A stretch of 35,323 nucleotides of DNA from an uncultured Corynebacterium sp. Lineage in GTDB: Bacteria; Actinomycetota; Actinomycetes; Mycobacteriales; Mycobacteriaceae. Location: contig NZ_CAMIHZ010000021.1 of assembly GCF_946222305.1 (NCBI RefSeq), forward strand, positions 1 to 35,323, in the 5' to 3' direction. Below, piece by piece: positions 17,368 to 24,476 of the stretch (its first letter is position 1; every line of letters starts with the position of its first letter). The notes below the pieces were generated by a model, which was not told where the DNA came from, ran no database searches, and saw only the letters and a program-made list of their open reading frames with translations. The position numbers and the translations under genes were made by a program.

Positions 17368-17730
17368 ATGCGCAAGTTCCGCAATGCAGCACTGGCTATC
17401 GCCACTGCCACCACCGTCGCCGTTTCCGGCATCTCCGTCGCTTCCGCTGCTCCTGGCAACGCTGACGATGTCGCCGTATCCGATTCCTCTACCCTGGATC
17501 ACATCCGTCAGGGCCTGGATCCTAACACCAGCTTGGATTGGGACAAGGGCGTTAACGCTCGCGACCTCTTCGGTTCCGACAGCTGGAAGAACAATCCGGA
17601 AACCGCTGCTAATACCCCACTCTGGGGAAAGATTGCCAACGGCCTGTTGATCGCCACCGCCGTTGCTAGCGTTTTCGGCCTGCTGATCGCTCCTGCCTAC
17701 AACTTCCTGCGCTACGGCCTGACCCGCTAA
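17368..17730 (+). CDS. Small secreted protein with C-terminal membrane segment, paralogue 1
   Basis: This 120-aa protein has a signal peptide (MRKFRNAALAIATATTVAVS, cleavage likely after ASA near residue 28) and an acidic polar middle ending in DLFGSDSWKNNPE. A hydrophobic C-terminal segment (IANGLLIATAVASVFGLLIA) and a short tail ending in RYGLTR follow. It appears to be exported and anchored by its C-terminus. The neighbouring gene encodes a protein of the same plan, including the motif (L/I)FGSD before the membrane segment, so the two look like tandem paralogues. Codon use is strongly biased (ATC, CTG, GGC, GCT/GCC, TCC), as in highly expressed corynebacterial genes. GAAAGG stands upstream of the ATG. 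I know no named function. Confidence 0.72.
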   Translation: MRKFRNAALAIATATTVAVSGISVASAAPGNADDVAVSDSSTLDHIRQGLDPNTSLDWDKGVNARDLFGSDSWKNNPETAANTPLWGKIANGLLIATAVASVFGLLIAPAYNFLRYGLTR

Positions 17731-17780
17731 GCCTAAGTTTCCCACCCACTGACACTCTTCAATAGGAAAAGGACTTTTCT

Positions 17781-18158
17781 ATGAACATCCGTAAGGTTGC
17801 TCTGGCTATCGCCACCGCTTCTTCCGTTGCTCTGGCTGGCACCGCAGTTGCTGGCGCCCAGACCGACGACCAGAACACCACCGCTGGCTCCCAGCAGGAC
17901 GCCGGCTCCACCAAGCCAGAGGGCTCCACCGCTCCAGAAGGCAGCAAGACCTCCACCGGTTCTTCCCGCCTGGGTGACTGGTTGGGCGCTGATGGCGAGC
18001 TGACCGGTGACGACATCTTCGGCTCCGACAAGAAGGCTAACATCGAAGGATGGGGTGCACTTCTGTCCGTCGGTCTGCTGGCTGGCGTCGTTGGCACCAT
18101 CGCTTCCGTTGTTATCGGTATCGGTAACTACCTGAAGCACGAGGGCATCATCCGCTAA
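17781..18158 (+). CDS. Small secreted protein with C-terminal membrane segment, paralogue 2
   Basis: This 125-aa protein has a signal peptide (MNIRKVALAIATASSVALAG, cleavage near AGA-QTDD). A Ser/Thr/Gly/Pro-rich stretch follows (residues about 30-70, with GSTKPEGSTAPEGSKTSTGS), then DIFGSDKKANIEGWG and a hydrophobic C-terminal segment (LLSVGLLAGVVGTIASVVIG) before a short tail ending EGIIR. It shares its layout and the FGSD motif with the gene 50 bp upstream. The low-complexity stretch could be a wall-spanning linker or an O-mannosylation target. The ribosome binding site AAAAGGA at 17767-17773 is seven bases from the ATG. The gene ends before a strong terminator. Optimal codons suggest abundant expression. 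Confidence 0.72.
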   Translation: MNIRKVALAIATASSVALAGTAVAGAQTDDQNTTAGSQQDAGSTKPEGSTAPEGSKTSTGSSRLGDWLGADGELTGDDIFGSDKKANIEGWGALLSVGLLAGVVGTIASVVIGIGNYLKHEGIIR

Positions 18159-18223
18159 GACTCGGATGAGCTACTTGAGCTCCTCGCGATGACTGCGTTC
18201 ACATCGGACGCGGAAAACGCACC

Positions 18224-18257
18224 AAGCCCCTTGAGGTTTTACCTCAAGGGGCTTTTC
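18224..18257 (+). terminator. Strong intrinsic terminator
   Basis: The arms AAGCCCCTTGAGGT (18224-18237) and ACCTCAAGGGGCTT (18241-18254) are perfectly complementary over 14 bp with a three-base loop, and T residues run to 18256. It ends the two-gene unit of small secreted proteins. Confidence 0.92.
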
Positions 18258-18260
18258 GTA

Positions 18261-18418
18261 TTGCCTGACTAGCGATTCTCTTGCTGCTCGGCTAGGGCAT
18301 TCTATGTTGTCTGGACAGCACTTTCCTTGCCGCCCGGCTAGCGAATTTCTTGTTGTCCGACTAGTGCTTTTCTCGCTGCCCAGATGGCAATTCTTCTATC
18401 ACCTGACCAGTGATGCCC
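18261..18418. repeat. Degenerate 23-bp tandem repeat, about seven units
   Basis: Directly after the terminator, units start at 18261, 18281, 18305, 18327, 18350, 18373 and 18395, each 20-24 bases long. Two of the clearest share TTGNNGNCCGNCTAGNGNNTTTC (18327-18349 and 18350-18372). The outer units are more diverged. There are no spacers, so it is not a CRISPR array. No open frame of note crosses it. Confidence 0.6.
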
Positions 18419-18541
18419 AACAGTTTGCCCGCGCCCACACTATGCGCCCCGTCGAACTTGACGGAGGATGAAATACCGGCGTACCGTAAATGCGAGTTCT
18501 ATACATTGAACTTAGGATGACAGGGCACTAGGGAAAGCGGA
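18419..18541 (+). other. Upstream region of mntH
   Basis: This stretch lies between the tandem repeat and the mntH start. TTGACG at 18458-18463 with TACCGT 18 bases later (18482-18487) is a possible promoter. I see no convincing DtxR- or MntR-type operator, although manganese control would be expected for an Nramp gene. Confidence 0.3.
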
Positions 18542-18553
18542 GTGGAGGAGCAT

Positions 18554-19894
18554 GTGGGCGTCGGAATAAAAAAGCACGGCAACCGAGAACAGGTAAAGCA
18601 AGCCGGCGAGACCCACCCACGCCTCAGCGCCCTGCTCGGGCCGGCGTTTGTGGCGGCGATCGCGTACGTAGATCCCGGGAATGTCGCCGCGAATTTGTCC
18701 GCGGGAGCGGAGTATGGGTACCTGCTGCTGTGGGTACTGGTGCTGGCGAACCTGATGGCGATGCTAGTGCAGTATTTATCGGCGAAGCTAGGGCTGGTGA
18801 CTGGGCGGAGTTTGACTTCGCTGGTGGCGGAGTCGCTGGGTAAGGATGGCGGCGACATTGGTGTTGGGGGCGGCGGCGAGAGGTGCGGATCGGCGCGCGG
18901 GGATCGCAACCGCCGCACAGGGCGCCTGCTGTACTGGGGCCAGGCGGAAATCGTCACCGCCGCCACCGACATCGCAGAGGTGATCGGCGGCGCCACCGCG
19001 CTGTACCTGTTGTTTGGCACTCCCCCGCTGCTGGGTGGCCTGATCGTCGGCGCATTTTCCCTCGCGCTGCTCGCCCTGCAAAGCCCCGCCAGCCAGCGCC
19101 GATTCGAGTTCGTCATCATGGGATTCCTGGCGGTCATCACCCTCGGCTTCCTCGCGGGCCTGTTCTTCACCGGACTGACGGTCCGCGAGATGGCCTCCGG
19201 AATCATCCCACGCTTCCAAGGCACCCCGACCGTCGTGCTGGCCGCCTCTATGCTCGGCGCGACCGTCATGCCTCACGCGATCTACCTACATTCTGGGCTA
19301 GTGCGGGATCGGAATTTCCGTCCTCATACCGACGCCTCCATGGCCCGCCACCTCACCGCAACGCGTTGGGATGTCGTGATTGCGCTGGTGGTGGCCGGCA
19401 GTGTGAACATCGGCATGCTGTGCTTGGCCGCTGAGGCCCTGCAGGGTGTGGAGGGCACGGACTCCATCGAGGGCGCGCACCGCGCTGTGACCGATGCCCT
19501 CGGGCCGGCGGTTGGTGCCTTGTTCGGGGTCGGATTGCTTGCTTCCGGTCTGGCCTCCACGTCCGTGGGCTGCTACGCGGGCGACATGGTCATGAAAGAC
19601 CTGCTGCGTTTCCGCATTCCCGTGCTGTGGCGCAGGTTCCTGACCTTGCTGCCCGCATTGGTGCTGCTAGGCATGGGTGCGGAGCCGACTTGGGCTTTGA
19701 TCGTCAGTCAGGTCGTCCTGAGTTTGGGCATTCCATTCGCCCTGATCCCGCTGGTGGTGTACACCGCGCGACGCACGGTGATGGGGCGATGGGCGAACAC
19801 ACGCGCCTTAACCGTCATCGCAGTCGTATGCTGCGCGATCATCATCGCGCTGAATGTCGCGCTGGTGTATCTGACGGCGACGGGCGCGGTTTAG
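18554..19894 (+). CDS. mntH: Nramp-family divalent metal (Mn2+/Fe2+) transporter
   Basis: This protein of about 446 aa imports Mn2+ or Fe2+ with protons through the cytoplasmic membrane. The metal-site motif of helix 1 is present (YVDPGNVAANLSAGAEYGYL), as is that of helix 6 (GATVMPHAIYLHSGLVRDR). About eleven hydrophobic helices can be traced. I favour the GTG at 18554, which has GGAGG five bases upstream; a GTG at 18542 in the same frame adds four residues. Between helices 3 and 4 there is a Gly/Arg-rich insertion of about 20 residues (GKDGGDIGVGGGGERCGSAR and onward) that E. coli MntH lacks. The gene stands alone, convergent with the VanW-family gene. Confidence 0.92.
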   Translation: MGVGIKKHGNREQVKQAGETHPRLSALLGPAFVAAIAYVDPGNVAANLSAGAEYGYLLLWVLVLANLMAMLVQYLSAKLGLVTGRSLTSLVAESLGKDGGDIGVGGGGERCGSARGDRNRRTGRLLYWGQAEIVTAATDIAEVIGGATALYLLFGTPPLLGGLIVGAFSLALLALQSPASQRRFEFVIMGFLAVITLGFLAGLFFTGLTVREMASGIIPRFQGTPTVVLAASMLGATVMPHAIYLHSGLVRDRNFRPHTDASMARHLTATRWDVVIALVVAGSVNIGMLCLAAEALQGVEGTDSIEGAHRAVTDALGPAVGALFGVGLLASGLASTSVGCYAGDMVMKDLLRFRIPVLWRRFLTLLPALVLLGMGAEPTWALIVSQVVLSLGIPFALIPLVVYTARRTVMGRWANTRALTVIAVVCCAIIIALNVALVYLTATGAV

Positions 19895-20000
19895 GCGCTG
19901 GTGGGGTCTTCCCTGGCGCTGTCTCCCCTGGCACTGGCGACGAGCGCGGCATTGGTACTGCTAACCGCGGGGCAGGATTCCGCCGCTCCTAGGTGCCCCG

Positions 20001-20145
20001 ATGCGCGGAAAGCAGTACGAAATGCGCCAGACACGCCCCGCGCGGAGCCGCATCCGCCCACACATCCGCCCCCCATGCGCGGAAAGCAGAACGAAATGCG
20101 CCCTCGAGCGACCAGATTGGTCATCTCGTTCTGCAAACCGAACAT
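20001..20145. repeat. Three copies of a 24-28 bp repeat (two direct, one inverted)
   Basis: Copies at 20001-20028 and 20075-20102 both begin ATGCGCGGAAAGCAG and end ACGAAATGCGCC, differing at one base. A third, diverged copy lies inverted at 20122-20145, starting CATCTCGTTCTGC. The core TGCGCGGAAA appears again at 20160-20169, just ahead of the long inverted repeat. This resembles a REP/BIME-like intergenic element. Confidence 0.65.
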
Positions 20146-20177
20146 GGGTGCCCGTGGTGTGCGCGGAAAATGCGAGA

Positions 20178-20228
20178 GTGCAGCAGATCTCCAACAAAAC
20201 CCACGATTTTGTTGGAGATCTGCTGCAC
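20178..20228. repeat. Perfect 22-bp inverted repeat with 7-base loop
   Basis: The arm 20178-20199 (GTGCAGCAGATCTCC then AACAAAA) is the exact reverse complement of 20207-20228, around the loop CCCACGA (20200-20206). As RNA it would form a very stable hairpin in either direction, and it lies between convergent genes. No T-run follows on the outer sides, so it is not a standard intrinsic terminator. A MITE-like or REP-like element is another reading. Confidence 0.75.
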
Positions 20229-20306
20229 ATTGTGCGTAAAGGGGCGGAGTTACCGCGACTGCGCGCGAGTCGCGCGGTCAGGGTTCGCGCTGAGCTGGGC
20301 CGAGGG

Positions 20307-20447
20307 ACGCCATGCGCCCCGCCCGCCCCACGCCATGCGCCCCTACTTGCGCTTCACGATCGGCGCCGGCACGCGCAGCCCGTAAAGCTGCGCCCACACC
20401 AGCTCCACGCCATGCGCCCCCTATTTACATTTCACGATCGGCGCCGG
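20307..20447 (-). repeat. Duplicated 3' end of the VanW-family gene
   Basis: The 42-43 bp segments 20328-20369 and 20405-20447 are near-identical. Both read, on the minus strand, into a PAPIVK(C/R)K-stop ending followed by the sequence GGGCGCATGGCGTGG; the core ACGCCATGCGCCCC occurs a third time at 20307-20320. The copy nearer mntH is in the same frame as the gene, 21 sense codons beyond the true stop. It looks like a tandem duplication that left a spare tail downstream. Confidence 0.65.
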
Positions 20448-22310
20448 GTCGTAGACCGTCGTGGTCGTGCGGCGCTCCAGTTCCTTGCCCTTCAGATCAC
20501 GCACCACGCGCGTATCCGTCGTGGTGAAGCCCGGCGCACCCGAGGATGGCGAACACTTCTTATCCTTCAACTCAATCGTCTTCGGGCTGGTCGGGTTCGT
20601 ACGATCACCCGGAATACTCTCAACCTTCACGGTCTTCACACCGTAGATCTTCACAGTCACGGAATCCGAATCCGCGCTCGTGCGAATCCGCACCGGCGTA
20701 TTGAACGGGTTCTTGAACTGCAGGTCAATCGCGCCCTCGTACACCGTCGCCTCGCGCCCCGCCGGGTAGCGGGAAATGTAGTAGCTGTGCGGTGTGTGCG
20801 CCACATCCTCCATGCCCGCGAAGTAGCTGGCGTTGTACAAAGTCGTTGCAAACTGGCTGATGCCACCACCCACGGCCTCACCCGCGTGACCGTCGATGAT
20901 GATGCCGGACTCCACGAAGCCCTGTTCCTTACCACGCGGACCGGTGTGACCATTCAAGCTGAACGTCTCCCCCGGCAGGAGGATCGCGCCGTCCACCATC
21001 TCCGCAACCCGGCGGATATTCACACCGGATGCATCGGAGAATCCGTCCGTCGTGAATTCACCCACCACGTCATCGAACTTCGCCTTCTTGGCTTCCTCCG
21101 TGGTGTACGTAGCCTTCTTGTTTTCGTACTTCACGGGCCATTGGCGGCGCTTCTTGTCCAGCGCCTTGTCCTCGATCTTGCCCAGCGTCTCGGGCCACTT
21201 GATCAGGATTCCGTCTTGGTGCGGGATCACCGTCAGCCGATCACCATCCGCCTGGAAATTCGCGTTCCGAAATTCCTTTTCCGTGCCCTTCAGCTGCTGA
21301 GTCAGGATTTGCTGGGCGGCGTCGGTATTCCACTGCGGCACCAACTTGCCATCGGTTGCCTTGAAGCTCAGAATCTTCGCGAAATCAGGCGCGGTAATCT
21401 TCGCATCCACATTGTTCCGGCCGTGGAACACGATCGGCTTGGAAGTCGCGGGCGTGAGGTAATCCTTCACCGCCTTTTGCGCATCAGCCGTGAGGATCTG
21501 CGCCTTCGTCACATCCGCGTCAACCGTCACGGTGCGGGTCTTGTTCAGCCAATTCTTCTTGACGGCCGCGTTCACCTTGTCCGTGTCGACGGTTTGGCCT
21601 GGCACGTCCTTCTTGATGTCGGCTTTGCCTTGTTCATTTACAGTGACGCCAGCATCCTTGGGTTCGCGCGTCAGCTCCTTGTTGACCCGTTCGAGCTCGC
21701 GGCTCAGGTTCGCTTCCCCGAACTGGGAAACGATGCCAACCTCGCGCTTTTCGTAGAAGCTCTTAATACGTGTGATGGGATTGAGCGGTTGCTTACCCGC
21801 CTGGTCAACGGTCTTTGCCCAGTCGACGCGCAAGCCGGACTGCGTCGGCTCCAGCTCGCTGGACATGTTGCCGGCCTTCACGGTGACGGGCTCGCGCACC
21901 TTCGCGCCCAGGTCGTTGCGCAGGCGCTGTTCGGCCTGAGCTGCGCCCATGCCTCCGATGTCCACGCCACCCACGGTCACGCCGCGGGGCACTTGGCCTT
22001 CCGACATGGCGATATCCACGCCGTAAAGCACACCACCCAAACCGAGCAGTGCAAGCAGGAACCACAAGAACAACGGCAGCGCACGCTTCTTTTTCCGGCG
22101 GTGACGAGTACCACCCCGGTGGGACGTACGGGGATCACGAGGGCGCATTTTTGTATCCGCATTCATCTGGGCGCGCTGCTCTGCACGCACGCCCTCATGG
22201 AGAGTTCCCTCAGGATGCGCGGCACCGGAGTCGCGCTGTGAGACGCGCTGTGGGCTGCCCTGCGGGGCGCCCTCCGGGGCGTTGTTTCTAGGCCACTCGT
22301 TGCTGTTCAC
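20421..22310 (-). CDS. VanW-family membrane protein with PG-binding-4-like domain
   Basis: This 629-aa protein has a polar cytoplasmic N-terminus, a basic stop (HRRKKKR), one membrane helix (about residues 77-99) and a large exported part. The latter starts VPRGVTVGGVDIGGMGAAQAE, the usual beginning of a PG_binding_4-type domain found before VanW. The VanW domain follows in the last third: GAILLPGETFSLNGHTGPR, GGGISQFATTLYNASYFAGM and PHSYYISRYPAGREATV. It probably acts at the cell wall; the molecular role of VanW is not established. I chose the GTG at 22310 because a TAAACT -10 lies seven bases ahead; a TTG at 22358 is the furthest upstream in-frame start. A 746-codon frame on the opposite strand is a shadow. 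Confidence 0.85.
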   Translation of the reverse strand: MNSNEWPRNNAPEGAPQGSPQRVSQRDSGAAHPEGTLHEGVRAEQRAQMNADTKMRPRDPRTSHRGGTRHRRKKKRALPLFLWFLLALLGLGGVLYGVDIAMSEGQVPRGVTVGGVDIGGMGAAQAEQRLRNDLGAKVREPVTVKAGNMSSELEPTQSGLRVDWAKTVDQAGKQPLNPITRIKSFYEKREVGIVSQFGEANLSRELERVNKELTREPKDAGVTVNEQGKADIKKDVPGQTVDTDKVNAAVKKNWLNKTRTVTVDADVTKAQILTADAQKAVKDYLTPATSKPIVFHGRNNVDAKITAPDFAKILSFKATDGKLVPQWNTDAAQQILTQQLKGTEKEFRNANFQADGDRLTVIPHQDGILIKWPETLGKIEDKALDKKRRQWPVKYENKKATYTTEEAKKAKFDDVVGEFTTDGFSDASGVNIRRVAEMVDGAILLPGETFSLNGHTGPRGKEQGFVESGIIIDGHAGEAVGGGISQFATTLYNASYFAGMEDVAHTPHSYYISRYPAGREATVYEGAIDLQFKNPFNTPVRIRTSADSDSVTVKIYGVKTVKVESIPGDRTNPTSPKTIELKDKKCSPSSGAPGFTTTDTRVVRDLKGKELERRTTTTVYDPAPIVKCK

Positions 22311-22323
22311 GGCAAATAGTTTA
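22311..22323 (-). promoter_or_regulatory. Probable -10 for leaderless transcript of the VanW-family gene
   Basis: On the minus strand TAAACT (22318-22323) is followed by seven bases and then the GTG at 22310. There is no Shine-Dalgarno. The spacing fits transcription starting at the GTG and decides my choice of start. Confidence 0.4.
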
Positions 22324-22377
22324 ACCGTTGCGCCCCCATGCTGGGAAAACTTGGTCAATCCTCAGGTCGCAGATCGG

Positions 22378-23697
22378 CTACCCGGGCAGACAACCGCGAT
22401 CGGCGGACGCGATAGCGCGCTCCCGCGGAATCTTGCCACTGGAGATCGCCTTGGCCAATCCATCCACGGCAGCTGGAACGTCGATTCCTCCGGCGGCGGC
22501 TAGGGCCTGGTCCGCGCCTGCGCTCACCGCAGCCACAACGGCTTCAGGGCCCGTGAGTTGGTCGCTGACTGCCTTCATGCCCGTGAGGTCATCGGTGACG
22601 ATGAGGCCGTGGAAGTTGTAATCGCGCAGCAACTTGTAGGCCGCGGGGTTGATGGAGGATGGCTTGTTCTCCCCGAGACCCGGGACCTGCATATGGCCGA
22701 CCATCATTGCGGGAACGGGGCGCTGGTCGGCCGGGGCTTGGCGCTGGTCATTGGCGGGTGCGGGACGAGCGGAGTCACCGGAAGCAGAGCCGGGGGCACC
22801 GCCCGATTCGGGGCGCTGGTCATTGGCGGGAGCGGCGCCCATGGAGCCCAGTTGCCTGAACGGCACAAGGTCCTGCTTCTCCATGACCTCCAGCGGCGGG
22901 GTGACGACTGTGCCCAAGTGCGAATCGCCCTTCGCATGGCCGTGGCCAGGGAAGTGCTTGAACACTGGGGTGATGCCGGCATCGCGCAGACCGTCCGCGT
23001 AGGCGCGGCCGTATTTAGCGACGACCTGTGGGTCCGCACTGAACGCGCGGGATCCAATGCCGTTGGCGCTGATATCTTCCGCGCCACCCAAATCCAGAAC
23101 CGGCGCAAAGTCAACAGTCACGCCGAGCTTGCGCAGCTTCCGACCGTGTTCGGCCATCAGTCCGCGAACCTGCTCTGGGCTCATCGTCGCAGCCATCTGC
23201 CGCGGGCTCGGCAGCTTTCCAATGATCGAGCTCAGGCGCTGCACCTCGCCACCTTCTTCATCTACGCTGATGGTGAGCTTTTCTCCCGCACGCTTTTCCA
23301 AGGCGGCGATACTTCGCTCAGGGTCACCCTGACCGTTGAGCATGGAATAGTCGCTCCCGGTTCCAATAAACAGGTGCCGAACTCCCGCATCCACCGCTTG
23401 CTGGGCGCTCGCGAAATCCGTCACGCCCACGGCCATCAGACGTCCTGCCAGTTCTTGGTCGTTGGCATCCTTCAAGCTTTCGCATTTCAACTTGCCCGGC
23501 TGGCCCGCATTGTCCTCTTTCGATTTACCGCCCGAAGAATCATCGGCTGGTGAGTTTGTGCCACTAGTGCCCCCAGCTGCGGAAGATGAGGCTCCGGCTT
23601 GGGTGGAATCGGGCGAGGGGGGCGTCGGAGAAGAATCGGTGGAACAACCGGCCAACAGCAACGCAGAAGCGGAAGCAACAACAAGGATTCGGCGCAT
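22378..23697 (-). CDS. lpqI: Glycoside hydrolase family 3 lipoprotein, beta-N-acetylglucosaminidase
   Basis: This 439-aa lipoprotein has signal MRRILVVASASALLLAGC with lipobox LLAGC. A Ser/Thr/Pro-rich linker and a GH3 (NagZ-like) domain follow. Family motifs are SVDEEGGEVQRLSS, KHFPGHGHAKGDSH and GLIVTDDLTGMKAV, where the first or second Asp of TDD is the expected nucleophile. It should remove GlcNAc from muropeptide or wall fragments at the cell surface. A low-complexity insertion of about 45 residues with repeated PANDQR units lies between FRQLGSMGA and PAMMVGHM, close to the active-site face; at DNA level GCGCTGGTCATTGGCGGG is exactly repeated (22741-22758 and 22813-22830). Its place near aftD matches M. 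tuberculosis LpqI (Rv0237). The start at 23697 is supported by the signal peptide. Confidence 0.9.
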   Translation of the reverse strand: MRRILVVASASALLLAGCSTDSSPTPPSPDSTQAGASSSAAGGTSGTNSPADDSSGGKSKEDNAGQPGKLKCESLKDANDQELAGRLMAVGVTDFASAQQAVDAGVRHLFIGTGSDYSMLNGQGDPERSIAALEKRAGEKLTISVDEEGGEVQRLSSIIGKLPSPRQMAATMSPEQVRGLMAEHGRKLRKLGVTVDFAPVLDLGGAEDISANGIGSRAFSADPQVVAKYGRAYADGLRDAGITPVFKHFPGHGHAKGDSHLGTVVTPPLEVMEKQDLVPFRQLGSMGAAPANDQRPESGGAPGSASGDSARPAPANDQRQAPADQRPVPAMMVGHMQVPGLGENKPSSINPAAYKLLRDYNFHGLIVTDDLTGMKAVSDQLTGPEAVVAAVSAGADQALAAAGGIDVPAAVDGLAKAISSGKIPRERAIASADRGCLPG

Positions 23698-23735
23698 ACT
23701 ACTAACGTAGTGAGTGCAACCCGTTGAGCTCAACG
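23698..23735 (-). promoter_or_regulatory. Probable lpqI promoter with a 14-bp palindrome over the -35
   Basis: On the minus strand TTGAGC (23728-23733), an 18-base spacer and TACGTT (23704-23709) stand six bases before the lpqI ATG, fitting a leaderless transcript. The perfect palindrome CGTTGAGCTCAACG (23722-23735) covers the -35 and could be an operator. The region also lies upstream of the divergent usp gene. Confidence 0.45.
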
Positions 23736-23803
23736 AAGGGTGCACAGCGCGAGACGTTTACATTGATCGCCACCGTTTAATTGTTAAGGAGCACAACCAG
23801 ACC

Positions 23804-24406
23804 ATGACCGGCCCGAACGACCAACCCGTCGACCCCGCAATCAAAAACACCGAAGCCGGCAACGCGCCAGCAGACCATACTCCCGAAAGCGCCGCTCCTG
23901 CCGGGCCGGCGTTCGACCCGAACGGGGATACGGTGCTCATCGCCTTCGACGGGTCCGATCAGGCACGCTTGGCCGTTGAGCACGCTGGTCGGTTCCTTTC
24001 CGCGAAGAATGCCTACATCCTGACGGTGTGGGAACCCATCCACCGCCAGGCCGCCCGAGCTGCGGGAATGAGCGGCATGATGCAGCACGATTGGTCCGCC
24101 GATGCCTCCACCGAACCCAATGACGACGATCCCGCCTACACCGAAGCCGTCAACGTCTGCCAAGAAGGCGTGGATTTAGCTCGCCAAAATGGGTTTGCTA
24201 CCGAACCTTTTTTGGTAGAGTCTGGAACAGCCATTTGGAGCGCGATCGTCGATGCTGCTGATGAGCTGGACGTTGACCTCATCGTCACCGGTACCCGAGC
24301 AATTTCTGGTTGGAAATCGCTCCTGCAATCCAGTGTTTCGGATAGCATCATCAAAAATGCTGGTCGCCCGGTGCTTATTGTGCCACCGGCCAGCGAAGAT
24401 GACTAA
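23804..24406 (+). CDS. Universal stress protein (UspA family)
   Basis: This 200-aa protein has one Usp domain after a polar N-terminal extension of about 40 residues. The domain starts TVLIAFDGSDQARLAVEHAG and ends DLIVTGTRAISGWKSLLQSS, then VSDSIIKNAGRPVLIVPP. This resembles the ATP-binding G-2x-G-9x-G(S/T) motif, although here the spacing is altered (GTRAISG) and ATP binding is uncertain. I chose the ATG at 23804, which has AAGGAG at 23786-23791; the frame is open to 23714, but the extra residues look non-coding. It is divergent from lpqI and upstream of the DUF2613 gene. Confidence 0.87.
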   Translation: MTGPNDQPVDPAIKNTEAGNAPADHTPESAAPAGPAFDPNGDTVLIAFDGSDQARLAVEHAGRFLSAKNAYILTVWEPIHRQAARAAGMSGMMQHDWSADASTEPNDDDPAYTEAVNVCQEGVDLARQNGFATEPFLVESGTAIWSAIVDAADELDVDLIVTGTRAISGWKSLLQSSVSDSIIKNAGRPVLIVPPASEDD

Positions 24407-24476
24407 GCTATACGGCAGTGATCACTCGCGGGATGGTTTTCAGCCCGCACCCTATCGGCGATTGTCGCCATAGCTT
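24405..24476 (+). other. Possible folded RNA element between usp and the DUF2613 gene
   Basis: AAGCTAT (24405-24411) and ATAGCTT (24470-24476) can close a 72-base element that contains GCGGG/CCCGC (24428-24432 and 24444-24448) and GGCGA/TCGCC (24457-24461 and 24465-24469). The second inner stem abuts the closing helix. A self-complementary AGTGATCACT (24417-24426) also lies inside. It ends 24 bases before the DUF2613 start. It matches no riboswitch I know, and chance pairing is possible. Confidence 0.3.

Larger units (their letters stand above)
19895..20420. other. 526-bp repeat-rich convergent intergenic region
   Basis: No gene is apparent between the ends of mntH and the VanW-family gene. 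The stretch instead holds a 28-bp direct repeat with an inverted diverged third copy, a long perfect inverted repeat and a partial duplication of the VanW-gene 3' end, each listed separately. Long open frames here are by-products of high G+C. Confidence 0.6.

Noticed and set aside
18261..18418. CRISPR-like regular repeats
   Set aside because: Units abut each other without spacers and are diverged; no cas genes are near.
18500..18540. DtxR/MntR box upstream of mntH
   Set aside because: TTAGGATGACAGG is only a poor half-match to the DtxR consensus and lacks the second half-site.
18499..19269. A 256-codon minus-strand frame over mntH
   Set aside because: Ser/Pro/Arg-rich shadow of the Nramp gene, with no motif of its own.
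20001..22241. A 746-codon open frame on the plus strand
   Set aside because: It runs antisense through the VanW-family gene, whose signal anchor and VanW motifs are unmistakable; it starts inside a repeat, and its His/Arg/Leu-rich composition is typical of high-G+C shadow frames.
24405..24476. A tRNA, because of 72-base length and a 7-bp closing helix
   Set aside because: The putative T-arm has a 3-base loop without TTC, the anticodon-arm loop has 11 bases, and no CCA or T-loop motif exists.
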